Shown: positions 1 through 5,858 of the stretch, piece after piece | Numbering within the stretch: position 1 is the stretch's first letter | Layout: each line of letters starts with the position of its first letter | Source: Ruminococcus flavefaciens | GTDB taxonomy: Bacteria > Bacillota > Clostridia > Oscillospirales > Ruminococcaceae | Direction of reading: 5' to 3' | Length of the DNA stretch: 7,976 nucleotides | Assembly: GCA_902796705.1 (NCBI GenBank) | Contig: CADBQF010000095.1 | Span: 1-7,976, forward strand | Program-made: the position numbers and the translations under genes | Notes under the pieces: generated by a model | What the model was told of the DNA's origin: nothing | What the model saw: only the letters and a program-made list of their open reading frames with translations | Databases searched by the model: none

Positions 1-165
1 AACATTTTCAATCACATAACGGACAACTCTGTCGAACAGCTCTTTATTGCGTATCTTATGACGCTTGGAGATATCTCTTGTGATGACAGATGCGTATATA
101 CCTTCAACGATCTGATACGCAGCCTTTGTATCGAAGCTGCTGATACCAACAAGAGGAAAACCTGC
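1..165 (-). pseudogene. 5'-truncated remnant of an AAA_14/DUF4143 (COG1373) ATPase
   Basis: Read on the minus strand, positions 165 to 1 are open for 55 codons and run off the left edge. The product begins AGFPLVGISS and contains the stretches YQIVEGIYASVITRDISKR and KIRNKELFDRVVRY. This is the start of the DUF4143 domain that follows the ATPase domain in COG1373 proteins (usual pattern: GGFPL, then a stretch like YLEGIYNTVVLKDI, then a stretch like KIRDVELLERVVRF). An in-frame TGA lies just upstream at 166-168. No ATG, GTG or TTG occurs before codon 51 (a GTG). The N-terminal Walker A/B ATPase half, normally about 200 residues, is absent, because another gene begins its 3' end at 210. What is left therefore cannot make the normal protein and is best called a remnant; its 3' end lies outside the window. 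These ATPases are abundant, often multi-copy and of unclear function. The same DNA is also open on the plus strand (1-174), but that translation resembles nothing known to me. Confidence 0.72.
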
Positions 166-179
166 TCACTTTAAGTGAG
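165..179. repeat. 15-bp near-perfect palindrome at the remnant boundary
   Basis: CTCACTT and AAGTGAG form 7-bp complementary arms around a single T. The palindrome contains the TGA that closes the ATPase remnant frame and marks exactly where homology to the DUF4143 family is lost. It has no adjoining T tract, so it is not a typical terminator. It could be a rearrangement scar or a protein site; the role is unknown. Confidence 0.5.
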
Positions 180-183
180 ACGA

Positions 184-205
184 TGACTGATAAAACTGTC
201 AGTCA
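184..205 (-). terminator. Weak hairpin after the ASCH-DUF1810 gene
   Basis: TGACTGA (184-190) and TCAGTCA (199-205) are perfect 7-bp inverted arms around an 8-nt loop. The hairpin lies 4 bp beyond the stop codon of the ASCH-DUF1810 gene, so it is well placed to end that transcript. It lacks a proper T tract on either strand, so intrinsic termination would be weak. It may instead protect the 3' end of the transcript. The position supports the call more than the sequence does. Confidence 0.35.
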
Positions 206-209
206 GATG

Positions 210-953
210 CTATATCTTTGAGAGAGTAAGTTCATCTTCCGTTCCCTGGCAGAATTTGTCAAGGACTTTACGGAAAATATCATCTCCCGACACCTTTAAA
301 AACAGCGTCATGCACGAACGAAGCTTCAACGCATCGACCATGCCGAACACGACGACCGGATCATTCTGTTCCAGTTCAAGAAGTGCCTCACAGCATTCCC
401 TGAGCCTTCCGCCAAGGAGCGGGTGGTCATAGTAATCGGCTGCTTCCTCCGTGTTTTTTATGGAAAATCTGACAGATATCTCGCCGAATCCGAGTCCCTC
501 TATCTGCGGAAAAACATACCATATCCAGTGAGTGAGCTTTTCTCCGCAGCGTATCTCCTGAATGGCTGTTTCATAGTTTTCACCGAAATCATATCCGTTC
601 TCCTGTGCATCTATGAACCGCTGGAGTTCTGTTTTCCTGAACTCTATCCCGATAACGCCGTACTTATCCTGTTCATCACGGCTGTAGAATCTTTCCATAT
701 ATCCGGCATCGATGCCTTTTCCATATCTCTTGTCCGGAAGATTTTCAAAGAGTTCCTCAAAGCTGTCATATCTGAAAAGCCCTGTGACTCTGACCTGTAT
801 CATGCTGTCCGGTGCGTCTTTTTCATAAAAACCGATGAAATCACCGCACTTTATCTGCTTTCGCTTTTCATCGAAAAGACGCAGTTCGACAGTCTTGCTG
901 CCGTTTGCGATCATATTAAACGGTTCTCTGTCAAGTTTCATTCTGTGCAGCAT
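210..953 (-). CDS. ASCH domain - DUF1810 domain fusion protein
   Basis: This is a 247-residue cytoplasmic protein with no signal peptide or membrane segment. Residues 1-107 form an ASCH domain: the signature GxKxxExR is present as G18-S-K20-T-V-E23-L-R25, and the domain ends in the strand YGVIGIEF. ASCH folds are PUA-like and usually bind RNA or nucleoside-type ligands; one branch (YqfB) hydrolyses N4-acetylcytidine. Residues 110-247 form a complete DUF1810 domain: LQRFIDAQ, then THWIWYVFPQ (141-150), then GGRLREC (181-187), then LKLRSCMTLF (209-218). DUF1810 has no function that I can name. The two domains join with almost no linker. The ATG at 951-953 is chosen because AGGAGG stands 7 nt before it. 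A longer frame opens with TTG at 980, but it would translate through that ribosome binding site and overlap the upstream stop. The gene lies 23 bp after the alpha/beta hydrolase and is probably cotranscribed with it. Domain calls are firm; the function is unknown. Confidence 0.88.
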   Translation of the reverse strand: MLHRMKLDREPFNMIANGSKTVELRLFDEKRKQIKCGDFIGFYEKDAPDSMIQVRVTGLFRYDSFEELFENLPDKRYGKGIDAGYMERFYSRDEQDKYGVIGIEFRKTELQRFIDAQENGYDFGENYETAIQEIRCGEKLTHWIWYVFPQIEGLGFGEISVRFSIKNTEEAADYYDHPLLGGRLRECCEALLELEQNDPVVVFGMVDALKLRSCMTLFLKVSGDDIFRKVLDKFCQGTEDELTLSKI

Positions 954-958
954 ACATA

Positions 959-966
959 CCCCTCCT
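959..966 (-). promoter_or_regulatory. Ribosome binding site that sets the ASCH-DUF1810 start
   Basis: On the minus strand AGGAGGGG lies just upstream of ATG 951-953, with 7 nt between AGGAGG and the start. It shows that the nine codons from TTG 980 are not translated as part of this gene. Confidence 0.8.
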
Positions 967-976
967 GACGGCTGTA

Positions 977-1849
977 TCAAAAACCTTTCTTTTTCAGAAA
1001 ATCTCTGAAGATACCAGCTACCTTGTCCGGTATCTTAGTGTACATCATATGGTCCTCATTCATCATGTATATCTCTGCATCACAGTGTTCGGCGTAATCC
1101 TTTGCAGCCTGCTGCCATGTGAGAGACTTTACCGGTGATCTCATATTGCTAACGAGAAAGCAGGCAGGACATTTCAGATAGCCGGTGTTCCCTGCTTTTT
1201 CCGCATTGGCTTCTGCAAGGATTGATTCTTCAAATACTGCTTCGCTGGCTATGTTCTTATAATATACTTCCTCATATATCTGCTTTTCCTCTGCGGTCAG
1301 CTCGTCACTTTTCATAAGTCCGGATGCATTGACTGTCTTGTTTCTGAGGATCTTGTCAAGAAGTCCACGCTTAGCGATCTTCTGCATCAGTGATCTTGTC
1401 TTTGCGACCATTGCCTTCTTTTTTTCATGAGGTATCTCTTTTGCCTGAGCTTTCATCATATTCGGAAATCCCATATCAAGGCTGAGCACTGCCTTTACTT
1501 CGTCCGGGTAAGTGTTAGCCCACCATATTGCTTCAAATCCGGAATAAGAATGAGGGGCAAGTATATACGGCGGTAAAATATCAAGATTTTTCAAGGCAGT
1601 CCTGCTTTCCTCGACAAGATTCTCGACGGTACGCTCTGTGACAGCTTTTCCGCTGAGGCCGTAACCTGCTTTTTCTATAACAGCTATGCGGTATTTATCT
1701 GATAATCTTCTGTATACAGGCTTATACTCATAAGTCGGACAGCCGACGCCTGAACCTGCCATGAATATGATAGTGATGCTGCCGTTTCCTTCGGTATAAA
1801 CGTTTATTTCTGTATTTCCGACTTTAGTAAGTGTTCCGTATTTATTCAT
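977..1849 (-). CDS. Alpha/beta hydrolase family protein
   Basis: This 290-residue soluble protein has the alpha/beta hydrolase layout. An early strand-turn, IIFMAGSGVG (27-36), takes the place of the usual HG oxyanion loop. It is followed by IAVIEKAGYGLSG (55-67). The nucleophile elbow is PHSYSG (99-104), with Ser101 as the likely nucleophile. Strand VLSLDMG (121-127) may carry the acid, Asp125. His267, in NEDHMMY near the C terminus, is the likely catalytic histidine. The elbow has Pro where GxSxG has its first Gly, and Ser before the last Gly. A lid-like helical insertion spans about 130-220 and is rich in Lys and Glu. No signal peptide is seen, so it should act in the cytoplasm. The start is ATG 1847-1849, with AGGAG about 10 nt upstream. 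It is the first gene of a unit with the ASCH-DUF1810 gene. The substrate cannot be told: esterase, peptidase-like or C-C hydrolase activity are all possible. Confidence 0.87.
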   Translation of the reverse strand: MNKYGTLTKVGNTEINVYTEGNGSITIIFMAGSGVGCPTYEYKPVYRRLSDKYRIAVIEKAGYGLSGKAVTERTVENLVEESRTALKNLDILPPYILAPHSYSGFEAIWWANTYPDEVKAVLSLDMGFPNMMKAQAKEIPHEKKKAMVAKTRSLMQKIAKRGLLDKILRNKTVNASGLMKSDELTAEEKQIYEEVYYKNIASEAVFEESILAEANAEKAGNTGYLKCPACFLVSNMRSPVKSLTWQQAAKDYAEHCDAEIYMMNEDHMMYTKIPDKVAGIFRDFLKKKGF

Positions 1850-1903
1850 ATGATATCATCTCCTGATCAATAATATAAATAGCACCCATAATTTATATAT
1901 TTG

Positions 1904-1932
1904 ATTATATCACATCTTCAATGAAATAGCAA
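1904..1932 (-). promoter_or_regulatory. Predicted vegetative promoter of the hydrolase unit
   Basis: On the minus strand the -35 box TTGCTA (1927-1932) and the -10 box TATAAT (1904-1909) are separated by 17 bp. The start of transcription would fall near 1897, about 50 nt before the hydrolase ATG. The leader is AT-rich. An alternative pair, TTGAAG with ATATAA at 17 bp, overlaps a little further downstream. Confidence 0.6.
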
Positions 1933-1944
1933 GTCCTCCGAAGG

Positions 1945-1984
1945 CATAAAATATCCCGGAACGATACTTATTACCGTTCCGGGA
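1945..1984 (-). terminator. Intrinsic terminator of the MacB-type ABC gene
   Basis: TCCCGGAACG (1954-1963) and CGTTCCGGGA (1975-1984) form a perfect 10-bp GC-rich stem with an 11-nt loop. On the minus strand it is followed directly by TATTTTATG, a modest U tract. It lies 22 bp beyond the ABC stop codon and separates that gene from the hydrolase unit. Confidence 0.8.
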
Positions 1985-2006
1985 CAGTGAGATATTCTGT
2001 TGTGTG

Positions 2007-5000
2007 TTATTCTGTTCTGAGTGCGACAACGGGATCTTTCTTGGCTGCACTTCTTGACGGGATAAATCCTGAGATAAGTGTGAGGAGCATACTAATGAGT
2101 ATGAGTATCAATGCAGCAAGTATCGGGAGCGTTGCCTTGAGGTTAGTTATTCCTGTAAGTGCCTTGATTATAGAATTTATCGGGAATGTACACAGCCACG
2201 AAACTATGACGCCGAGCAATCCTGAAGTGAATCCGATTATCATTGTTTCAGCATTGAACATATTGCTTACATTTCTCTTTGAAGCACCGATAGCACGCAG
2301 GATTCCGATCTCCTTCGTTCTCTCCTGAACAGATATGAGCGTGATAACGCCTATCATGATCGATGATACGATGAGCGAGATGCTTACGAATGCGATGAGG
2401 ACATATGTTATAGCATTTATGATCGTCGTTACACCGCTCATCATTATTCCTATATAGTCAGTGTACTTGATCTGGTCGATATCGTCCTTGCCCTTGTTGT
2501 AATCCTTTATGACTTTCTCGATGACTTCCTTATTATCGAAAGATGAAGCAAAGAGATTTACAGCATACGGTTCTTCGAGGTCGATATATCCCATTGAGCG
2601 GAGGTTCTCTTCATATGAAGCATTTGAGAACTCCATTATCTCGTCATAGTAATATGCACTGTCCGCAGCCGTCATGGACTTCATCATCTTGTCAAGACCT
2701 GCAACGAGATCAGCCGGCTTAGCTGTAGAAAGCGACTTCATAGCCTGCTGTGCGTACTGAGCTTTTACCTGCTCCTGAACGGCCGTTGTGTAGATCTGCT
2801 CGATCTCTTCATCGCCCATAGAGGAGATATATCCCTGTACATCGGCTTCGCTCATGCCCATCTGCTGAGTCATCATCTGAACGAGTGCCTTTTCCATATC
2901 TTTTCTTGTTGCACCTTTGAGTGCATCTGCTGTGAGCTTATCAAGTTCGCTCTTTGAGGGAGTTGCAGCGAGCTGCATATACATAGCTGCCTTCTCCTGA
3001 TCGCTCATCGATTCAATATACTTGCGGAAGTTCTCGTCCTTTTCCTCATCGGTAAGGCTCGTTGTATTCGACTTGAACGGAAGGCCTGTTATAACGTCCT
3101 TGTCAGGATCGGCAAGCTGTGCCGTTATAACGTCAGCTTCACGGGAATTGGTTATGATATATTCTGTAAGAGCTTTTGTATAGCCGATAGAACCTGTGAG
3201 CATCGCTGATGATGCGTCTTCATTCGGACGAATGATACCTGTTACTTTGAGCGGGATCGCATTGTCGTAGAGGTACTGGAGTCCCGTGTCAGTATCTCTG
3301 AGGTCGGAATAGAGTCCTGTCGAAGCATCATAGCTGTAGCAGTCGGAATTGAGGACTACACGGTATTCCGAATTGCAGATATCCTCGTAGCTCCAGCTTT
3401 CCTGACCGCTCTTTTCGAGAATAGTTCCGTTCATTGCAGCGTCCATGATCTTGCTTATCTCTTCCTTTGATTCAAGACCGAGTGCATAGAGTGCAAGGTC
3501 ATTGAGTTCGTTGTTCTTGTCGAGGACAAGCACGATCTCGTCGTAGCTGTTCGGCCATGAACCGTATACGACATCGTACTGCTTTTCGAGGAGCGGAGAT
3601 ATCGGTTTTCCGTCTTCGCCTGAGAGCATCTCCTGCCATATGCTTGACGACATACCGCCGCCCATCATGCTGCCCATCATACCGCTGCTGTTAGTATTAG
3701 ACATAGCAGAAAGGTCGATGTGCATACTATCTGCGATGAGTTCCTGCATGAGCTGCTGTGCATCTGAGAGAATTATGCTTCCGTCAACGTTCTTGGTATA
3801 AACGAGCATATCATAATCATATGTGTACTGTATGCCGCTGAGAGCTGAACTGAGCTTTGAGTTCTTGTCTTCCATCTGTTCATCGATGAATGACTTGAAC
3901 GAACGGAGGTCATTTTCTTTTCCCTCCTTATCATTGAAAGCGTTCATTATCTCATATACGGCAGAACGCTTGTAGACTGCGTTCTTATCATGCTCTGTCT
4001 CGCCGTTCTGTAGATTCATGAAAGTTTTCATGATAGACGAAAGATCGGTATTTGTATGCTCTATAGTCAGAGGATAGGACGACAGCGTTTCCTCCTGTAT
4101 ATCATCTATATAGTTCTGAAATCCCTGAGATACTGAGTAGATCAGGGCGATGCCGATGATACCGATGCTTCCCGCAAACGATGTAAGGAGCGTTCTTCCC
4201 TTTTTGGTAAAGAGGTTTTTCAAAGAAAGTCCGAAGCTCGTCGCAAAGGACATGGAAGGCTTTTTCTTCTTGTTCTTTTCCTCGTCCTGGACAGTTTTGT
4301 CACGGACTTCTTCTATGCCTATCTCCTTTTCGGTGAGGGGATTCGTATCTTCCTGTATAACACCATCGACCATACGCACGATACGGCTGGAATACTGTTC
4401 TGCAAGCTCAGGATTGTGAGTTACCATGATAACGAGTCTCTCATCTGCGATAGATTTGAGGATATCCATTACCTGAACGCTCGTCTTTGTATCAAGAGCT
4501 CCTGTCGGCTCATCGGCAAGGACGATATCGGGATCGTTGACGATCGCACGGGCGATAGCAACTCGCTGCATCTGTCCGCCGGACATTTCAGAAGGCTTCT
4601 TGTGGAGCTGATTTCCGAGTCCTACCTGTTCGAGAGCTTTTTTCGCACGCTCACGTCTTTCATTCTTTGAAACGCCTGAAAGAGTAAGTGCGAGTTCTAC
4701 GTTCTGGAGAACGGTCTGATGCGGAATGAGGTTATAGCTCTGGAAAACGAATCCGACAGAATAATTTCGGTAAGCGTCCCAGTCACGGTCTTTGAAATCT
4801 TTTGTCGATCTGCCGTTTATGAGAAGATCGCCGGAAGTATACTGATCGAGTCCGCCGATTATGTTCAGCATAGTTGTCTTTCCGCAGCCGGAAGGTCCGA
4901 GTATCGAGACAAATTCTGATTTGCGGAATTTAAGATCTATACCTTTGAGGGCGTGTACAGTATTTTCGCCGGCAAGGTAATCTTTGGTAATGCCTTTTAA

Positions 5001-5009
5001 TTCAAGCAT
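2007..5009 (-). CDS. MacB-type ABC exporter, fused ATPase and FtsX-family permease with enlarged external domain
   Basis: This is a 1000-residue fusion. Residues 1-225 are a LolD/MacB-like ATPase: Walker A GPSGCGKT (38-45), Q-loop Gln90, signature MSGGQ (142-146), Walker B IVLADEP (162-168), D-loop ALD and H-loop His198. A charged linker (about 226-256) leads to membrane helix 1 (about 277-295). An external domain of about 550 residues follows, then three helices (about 858-892, 923-945 and 962-984) with the FtsX-type cytoplasmic segment [20 protein letters not shown] (895-914). MacB proteins usually have about 650 residues, so the extra length is in the external domain. That domain holds a Met/Gly-rich patch (436-461) and a tandem helical repeat (664-776). 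Such proteins couple ATP hydrolysis to movement of their external domain, to expel peptides, antibiotics or lipoproteins. A Gram-positive cell lacks the TolC channel, so this one would act at the outer membrane leaflet. It is divergent from a two-component system, its likely regulator. AAAGGAGGG lies 6 nt before the ATG. The substrate is unknown. Confidence 0.93.
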   Translation of the reverse strand: MLELKGITKDYLAGENTVHALKGIDLKFRKSEFVSILGPSGCGKTTMLNIIGGLDQYTSGDLLINGRSTKDFKDRDWDAYRNYSVGFVFQSYNLIPHQTVLQNVELALTLSGVSKNERRERAKKALEQVGLGNQLHKKPSEMSGGQMQRVAIARAIVNDPDIVLADEPTGALDTKTSVQVMDILKSIADERLVIMVTHNPELAEQYSSRIVRMVDGVIQEDTNPLTEKEIGIEEVRDKTVQDEEKNKKKKPSMSFATSFGLSLKNLFTKKGRTLLTSFAGSIGIIGIALIYSVSQGFQNYIDDIQEETLSSYPLTIEHTNTDLSSIMKTFMNLQNGETEHDKNAVYKRSAVYEIMNAFNDKEGKENDLRSFKSFIDEQMEDKNSKLSSALSGIQYTYDYDMLVYTKNVDGSIILSDAQQLMQELIADSMHIDLSAMSNTNSSGMMGSMMGGGMSSSIWQEMLSGEDGKPISPLLEKQYDVVYGSWPNSYDEIVLVLDKNNELNDLALYALGLESKEEISKIMDAAMNGTILEKSGQESWSYEDICNSEYRVVLNSDCYSYDASTGLYSDLRDTDTGLQYLYDNAIPLKVTGIIRPNEDASSAMLTGSIGYTKALTEYIITNSREADVITAQLADPDKDVITGLPFKSNTTSLTDEEKDENFRKYIESMSDQEKAAMYMQLAATPSKSELDKLTADALKGATRKDMEKALVQMMTQQMGMSEADVQGYISSMGDEEIEQIYTTAVQEQVKAQYAQQAMKSLSTAKPADLVAGLDKMMKSMTAADSAYYYDEIMEFSNASYEENLRSMGYIDLEEPYAVNLFASSFDNKEVIEKVIKDYNKGKDDIDQIKYTDYIGIMMSGVTTIINAITYVLIAFVSISLIVSSIMIGVITLISVQERTKEIGILRAIGASKRNVSNMFNAETMIIGFTSGLLGVIVSWLCTFPINSIIKALTGITNLKATLPILAALILILISMLLTLISGFIPSRSAAKKDPVVALRTE
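2682..3020 (-). repeat. Internal protein repeat in the external domain of the ABC exporter
   Basis: Residues 664-713 and 727-776 align without gaps over 50 residues with 14 identities by hand count. Both begin YI.SM.D.E and end L..MM. The downstream stretch [15 protein letters not shown] resembles [14 protein letters not shown], which suggests the start of a third unit. The repeats look helical (rich in Ala, Lys, Gln, Met and Glu). The DNA has diverged, so this is an old duplication. Confidence 0.55.
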
Positions 5010-5015
5010 TTATAT

Positions 5016-5047
5016 CCCTCCTTTATGATACCATTATATACCTCCTT
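5016..5047 (-). repeat. Duplicated ribosome binding site/start block before the ABC gene
   Basis: On the minus strand AAAGGAGG (5040-5047) followed by TATATAATG is repeated 23 bp downstream as AAAGGAGG (5017-5024) followed by GATATAAATG. The second copy drives the ABC gene. The first would start a three-codon frame (Met-Val-Ser-stop, 5034-5023) if it is transcribed. The same TATAAT also serves as the candidate -10 box, so the first copy may not be in the mRNA. Confidence 0.5.
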
Positions 5048-5061
5048 TCTCAACTATACCT
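5033..5061 (-). promoter_or_regulatory. Candidate activator-dependent promoter of the ABC exporter
   Basis: A perfect -10 hexamer TATAAT (5033-5038, minus strand) has a poor -35 region at the 17-bp distance (AGGTAT, 5056-5061). The phased TTGAG boxes lie across that region, as expected where a bound OmpR-family activator replaces the -35 contact. Transcription would begin near 5026, leaving a leader of only about 17 nt that still contains the ribosome binding site. The call rests on one good hexamer and context. Confidence 0.42.
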
Positions 5062-5086
5062 CAAATCAACCTCAATTTTTGTTGAG
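5049..5086. promoter_or_regulatory. Putative response-regulator operator: 11-bp-phased CTCAA boxes
   Basis: CTCAA occurs at 5049-5053, 5060-5064 and 5071-5075, and its inverse TTGAG at 5082-5086. All four begin exactly 11 bp apart, so they lie on one face of the helix. On the minus strand these are three direct TTGAG repeats upstream of the ABC gene, plus one inverted copy. Direct repeats at 10-11 bp steps are the usual binding layout of OmpR/PhoB-family regulators. The site lies between the ABC gene and the OmpR-family regulator gene, overlaps the ABC -35 region, and ends 25 bp before the regulator's -35 box. Binding by this regulator is an inference. Confidence 0.58.
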
Positions 5087-5111
5087 ATTCGCACAAATAA
5101 TTTTATTATCC

Positions 5112-5140
5112 TTGAAATGAGGACTTCTGCATGGTATAAT
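5112..5140 (+). promoter_or_regulatory. Extended -10 vegetative promoter of the two-component operon
   Basis: TTGAAA (5112-5117) and TATAAT (5135-5140) are separated by 17 bp, with TG one base before the -10 box. Transcription should begin near 5147, giving a leader of about 34 nt. The strong match suggests a steady basal level of regulator and kinase. Confidence 0.78.
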
Positions 5141-5180
5141 TTGATTATCATACTTATCAATATGAAAGCGTGGTGCTGAT

Positions 5181-5858
5181 ATGTTCAATATACTCGTTGT
5201 GGAGGACGACGACGACCTCCGTGAACTTTTTTCAAAAACTCTCTCACGTCATGATTATAAGCCGTTCCGGGCGGAAAGTGCCGAGGCTGCACTTGAACTG
5301 CTCGATAAGGAATATATCGATCTTATCATATCCGATGTGATGATGCCCGGAATGGACGGCTTCACTTTTATCCGTGAGCTTCGCAGTGCAGGCATCGATA
5401 TCCCGGTACTCGTGATAACGGCTAAGGGAAGCATTACCGACAAGGAAGCCGGTTTCAGGTCGGGGGCTGATGATTACCTCGTAAAGCCTGTTAATATAAA
5501 TGAGATGATACTGCGTGTAGAGGCTATCCTCCGCCGTGCAAGGAGCGTCAGCGAAAAAAAGCTCAGCTTCGGAGATACGGTGCTTGAATACGGAACATGG
5601 AGCGTCGAGGACAAAAACGGCAGACAGATACTCCCTCAGAAAGAATTCATGCTGCTGTATAAGCTCCTCTCATATCCCGGTCAGATATTCACACGTCAGC
5701 AGCTCCTTGACGATATATGGGGAATAGAAGATGTGACCGATTCGCATACGCTCGATGTGCATATCAGCCGTCTGCGTGACCGTTTCAGGAACAATACTGA
5801 TTTTAAGATAATTACCATACGAGGTCTCGGATACAGGGTGATGAAGTATGATACGTAA
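5181..5858 (+). CDS. OmpR-family response regulator
   Basis: This is a 225-residue transcription factor of standard length. The receiver domain (1-120) has the acidic pocket Asp9/Asp10, phospho-acceptor Asp52 in LIISDVMMPGMDG, the switch Thr80 and the conserved Lys102 in the LVKP motif. The winged-helix DNA-binding domain (about 130-225) shows the typical pattern LPQKEFMLLYKLLSYPG, then FTRQQLLDDIWG, then DVHISRLRDRF and IRGLGYRV. The partner kinase follows with an 11-bp overlap, so the two are translationally coupled. The ribosome binding site is weak (no clear AGGAG before ATG 5181). The 5' leader contains a tiny frame, ATG 5162 to TGA 5179, that ends one base before the start. Likely targets are the phased boxes at 5049-5086 and so the divergent ABC exporter, and possibly its own promoter. 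Family assignment is secure; a specific name such as VanR- or BceR-like cannot be justified. Confidence 0.95.
   Translation: MFNILVVEDDDDLRELFSKTLSRHDYKPFRAESAEAALELLDKEYIDLIISDVMMPGMDGFTFIRELRSAGIDIPVLVITAKGSITDKEAGFRSGADDYLVKPVNINEMILRVEAILRRARSVSEKKLSFGDTVLEYGTWSVEDKNGRQILPQKEFMLLYKLLSYPGQIFTRQQLLDDIWGIEDVTDSHTLDVHISRLRDRFRNNTDFKIITIRGLGYRVMKYDT

Noticed and set aside
1..174. Plus-strand open frame of 57 codons from the left edge
   Set aside because: Its translation resembles nothing known, whereas the minus strand of the same DNA matches the DUF4143 family closely.
423..968. Plus-strand frame of 181 codons
   Set aside because: It lies antisense to the ASCH-DUF1810 gene, which has clear domains and a strong ribosome binding site. 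The frame looks like a codon-bias shadow.
1987..2328. Plus-strand frame of 113 codons that looks hydrophobic
   Set aside because: It is antisense to the last membrane helices of the ABC exporter; the hydrophobic look comes from the opposite strand of membrane-segment codons.
5162..5179. Five-codon leader frame (Met-Lys-Ala-Trp-Cys) just before the regulator start
   Set aside because: It has no ribosome binding site and no attenuator-like hairpins around it; a frame this short is expected by chance.
5010..5180. Riboswitch or T-box in the divergent intergenic region
   Set aside because: The predicted leaders are only about 17 and 34 nt, too short for a known riboswitch, and no terminator hairpin is present.
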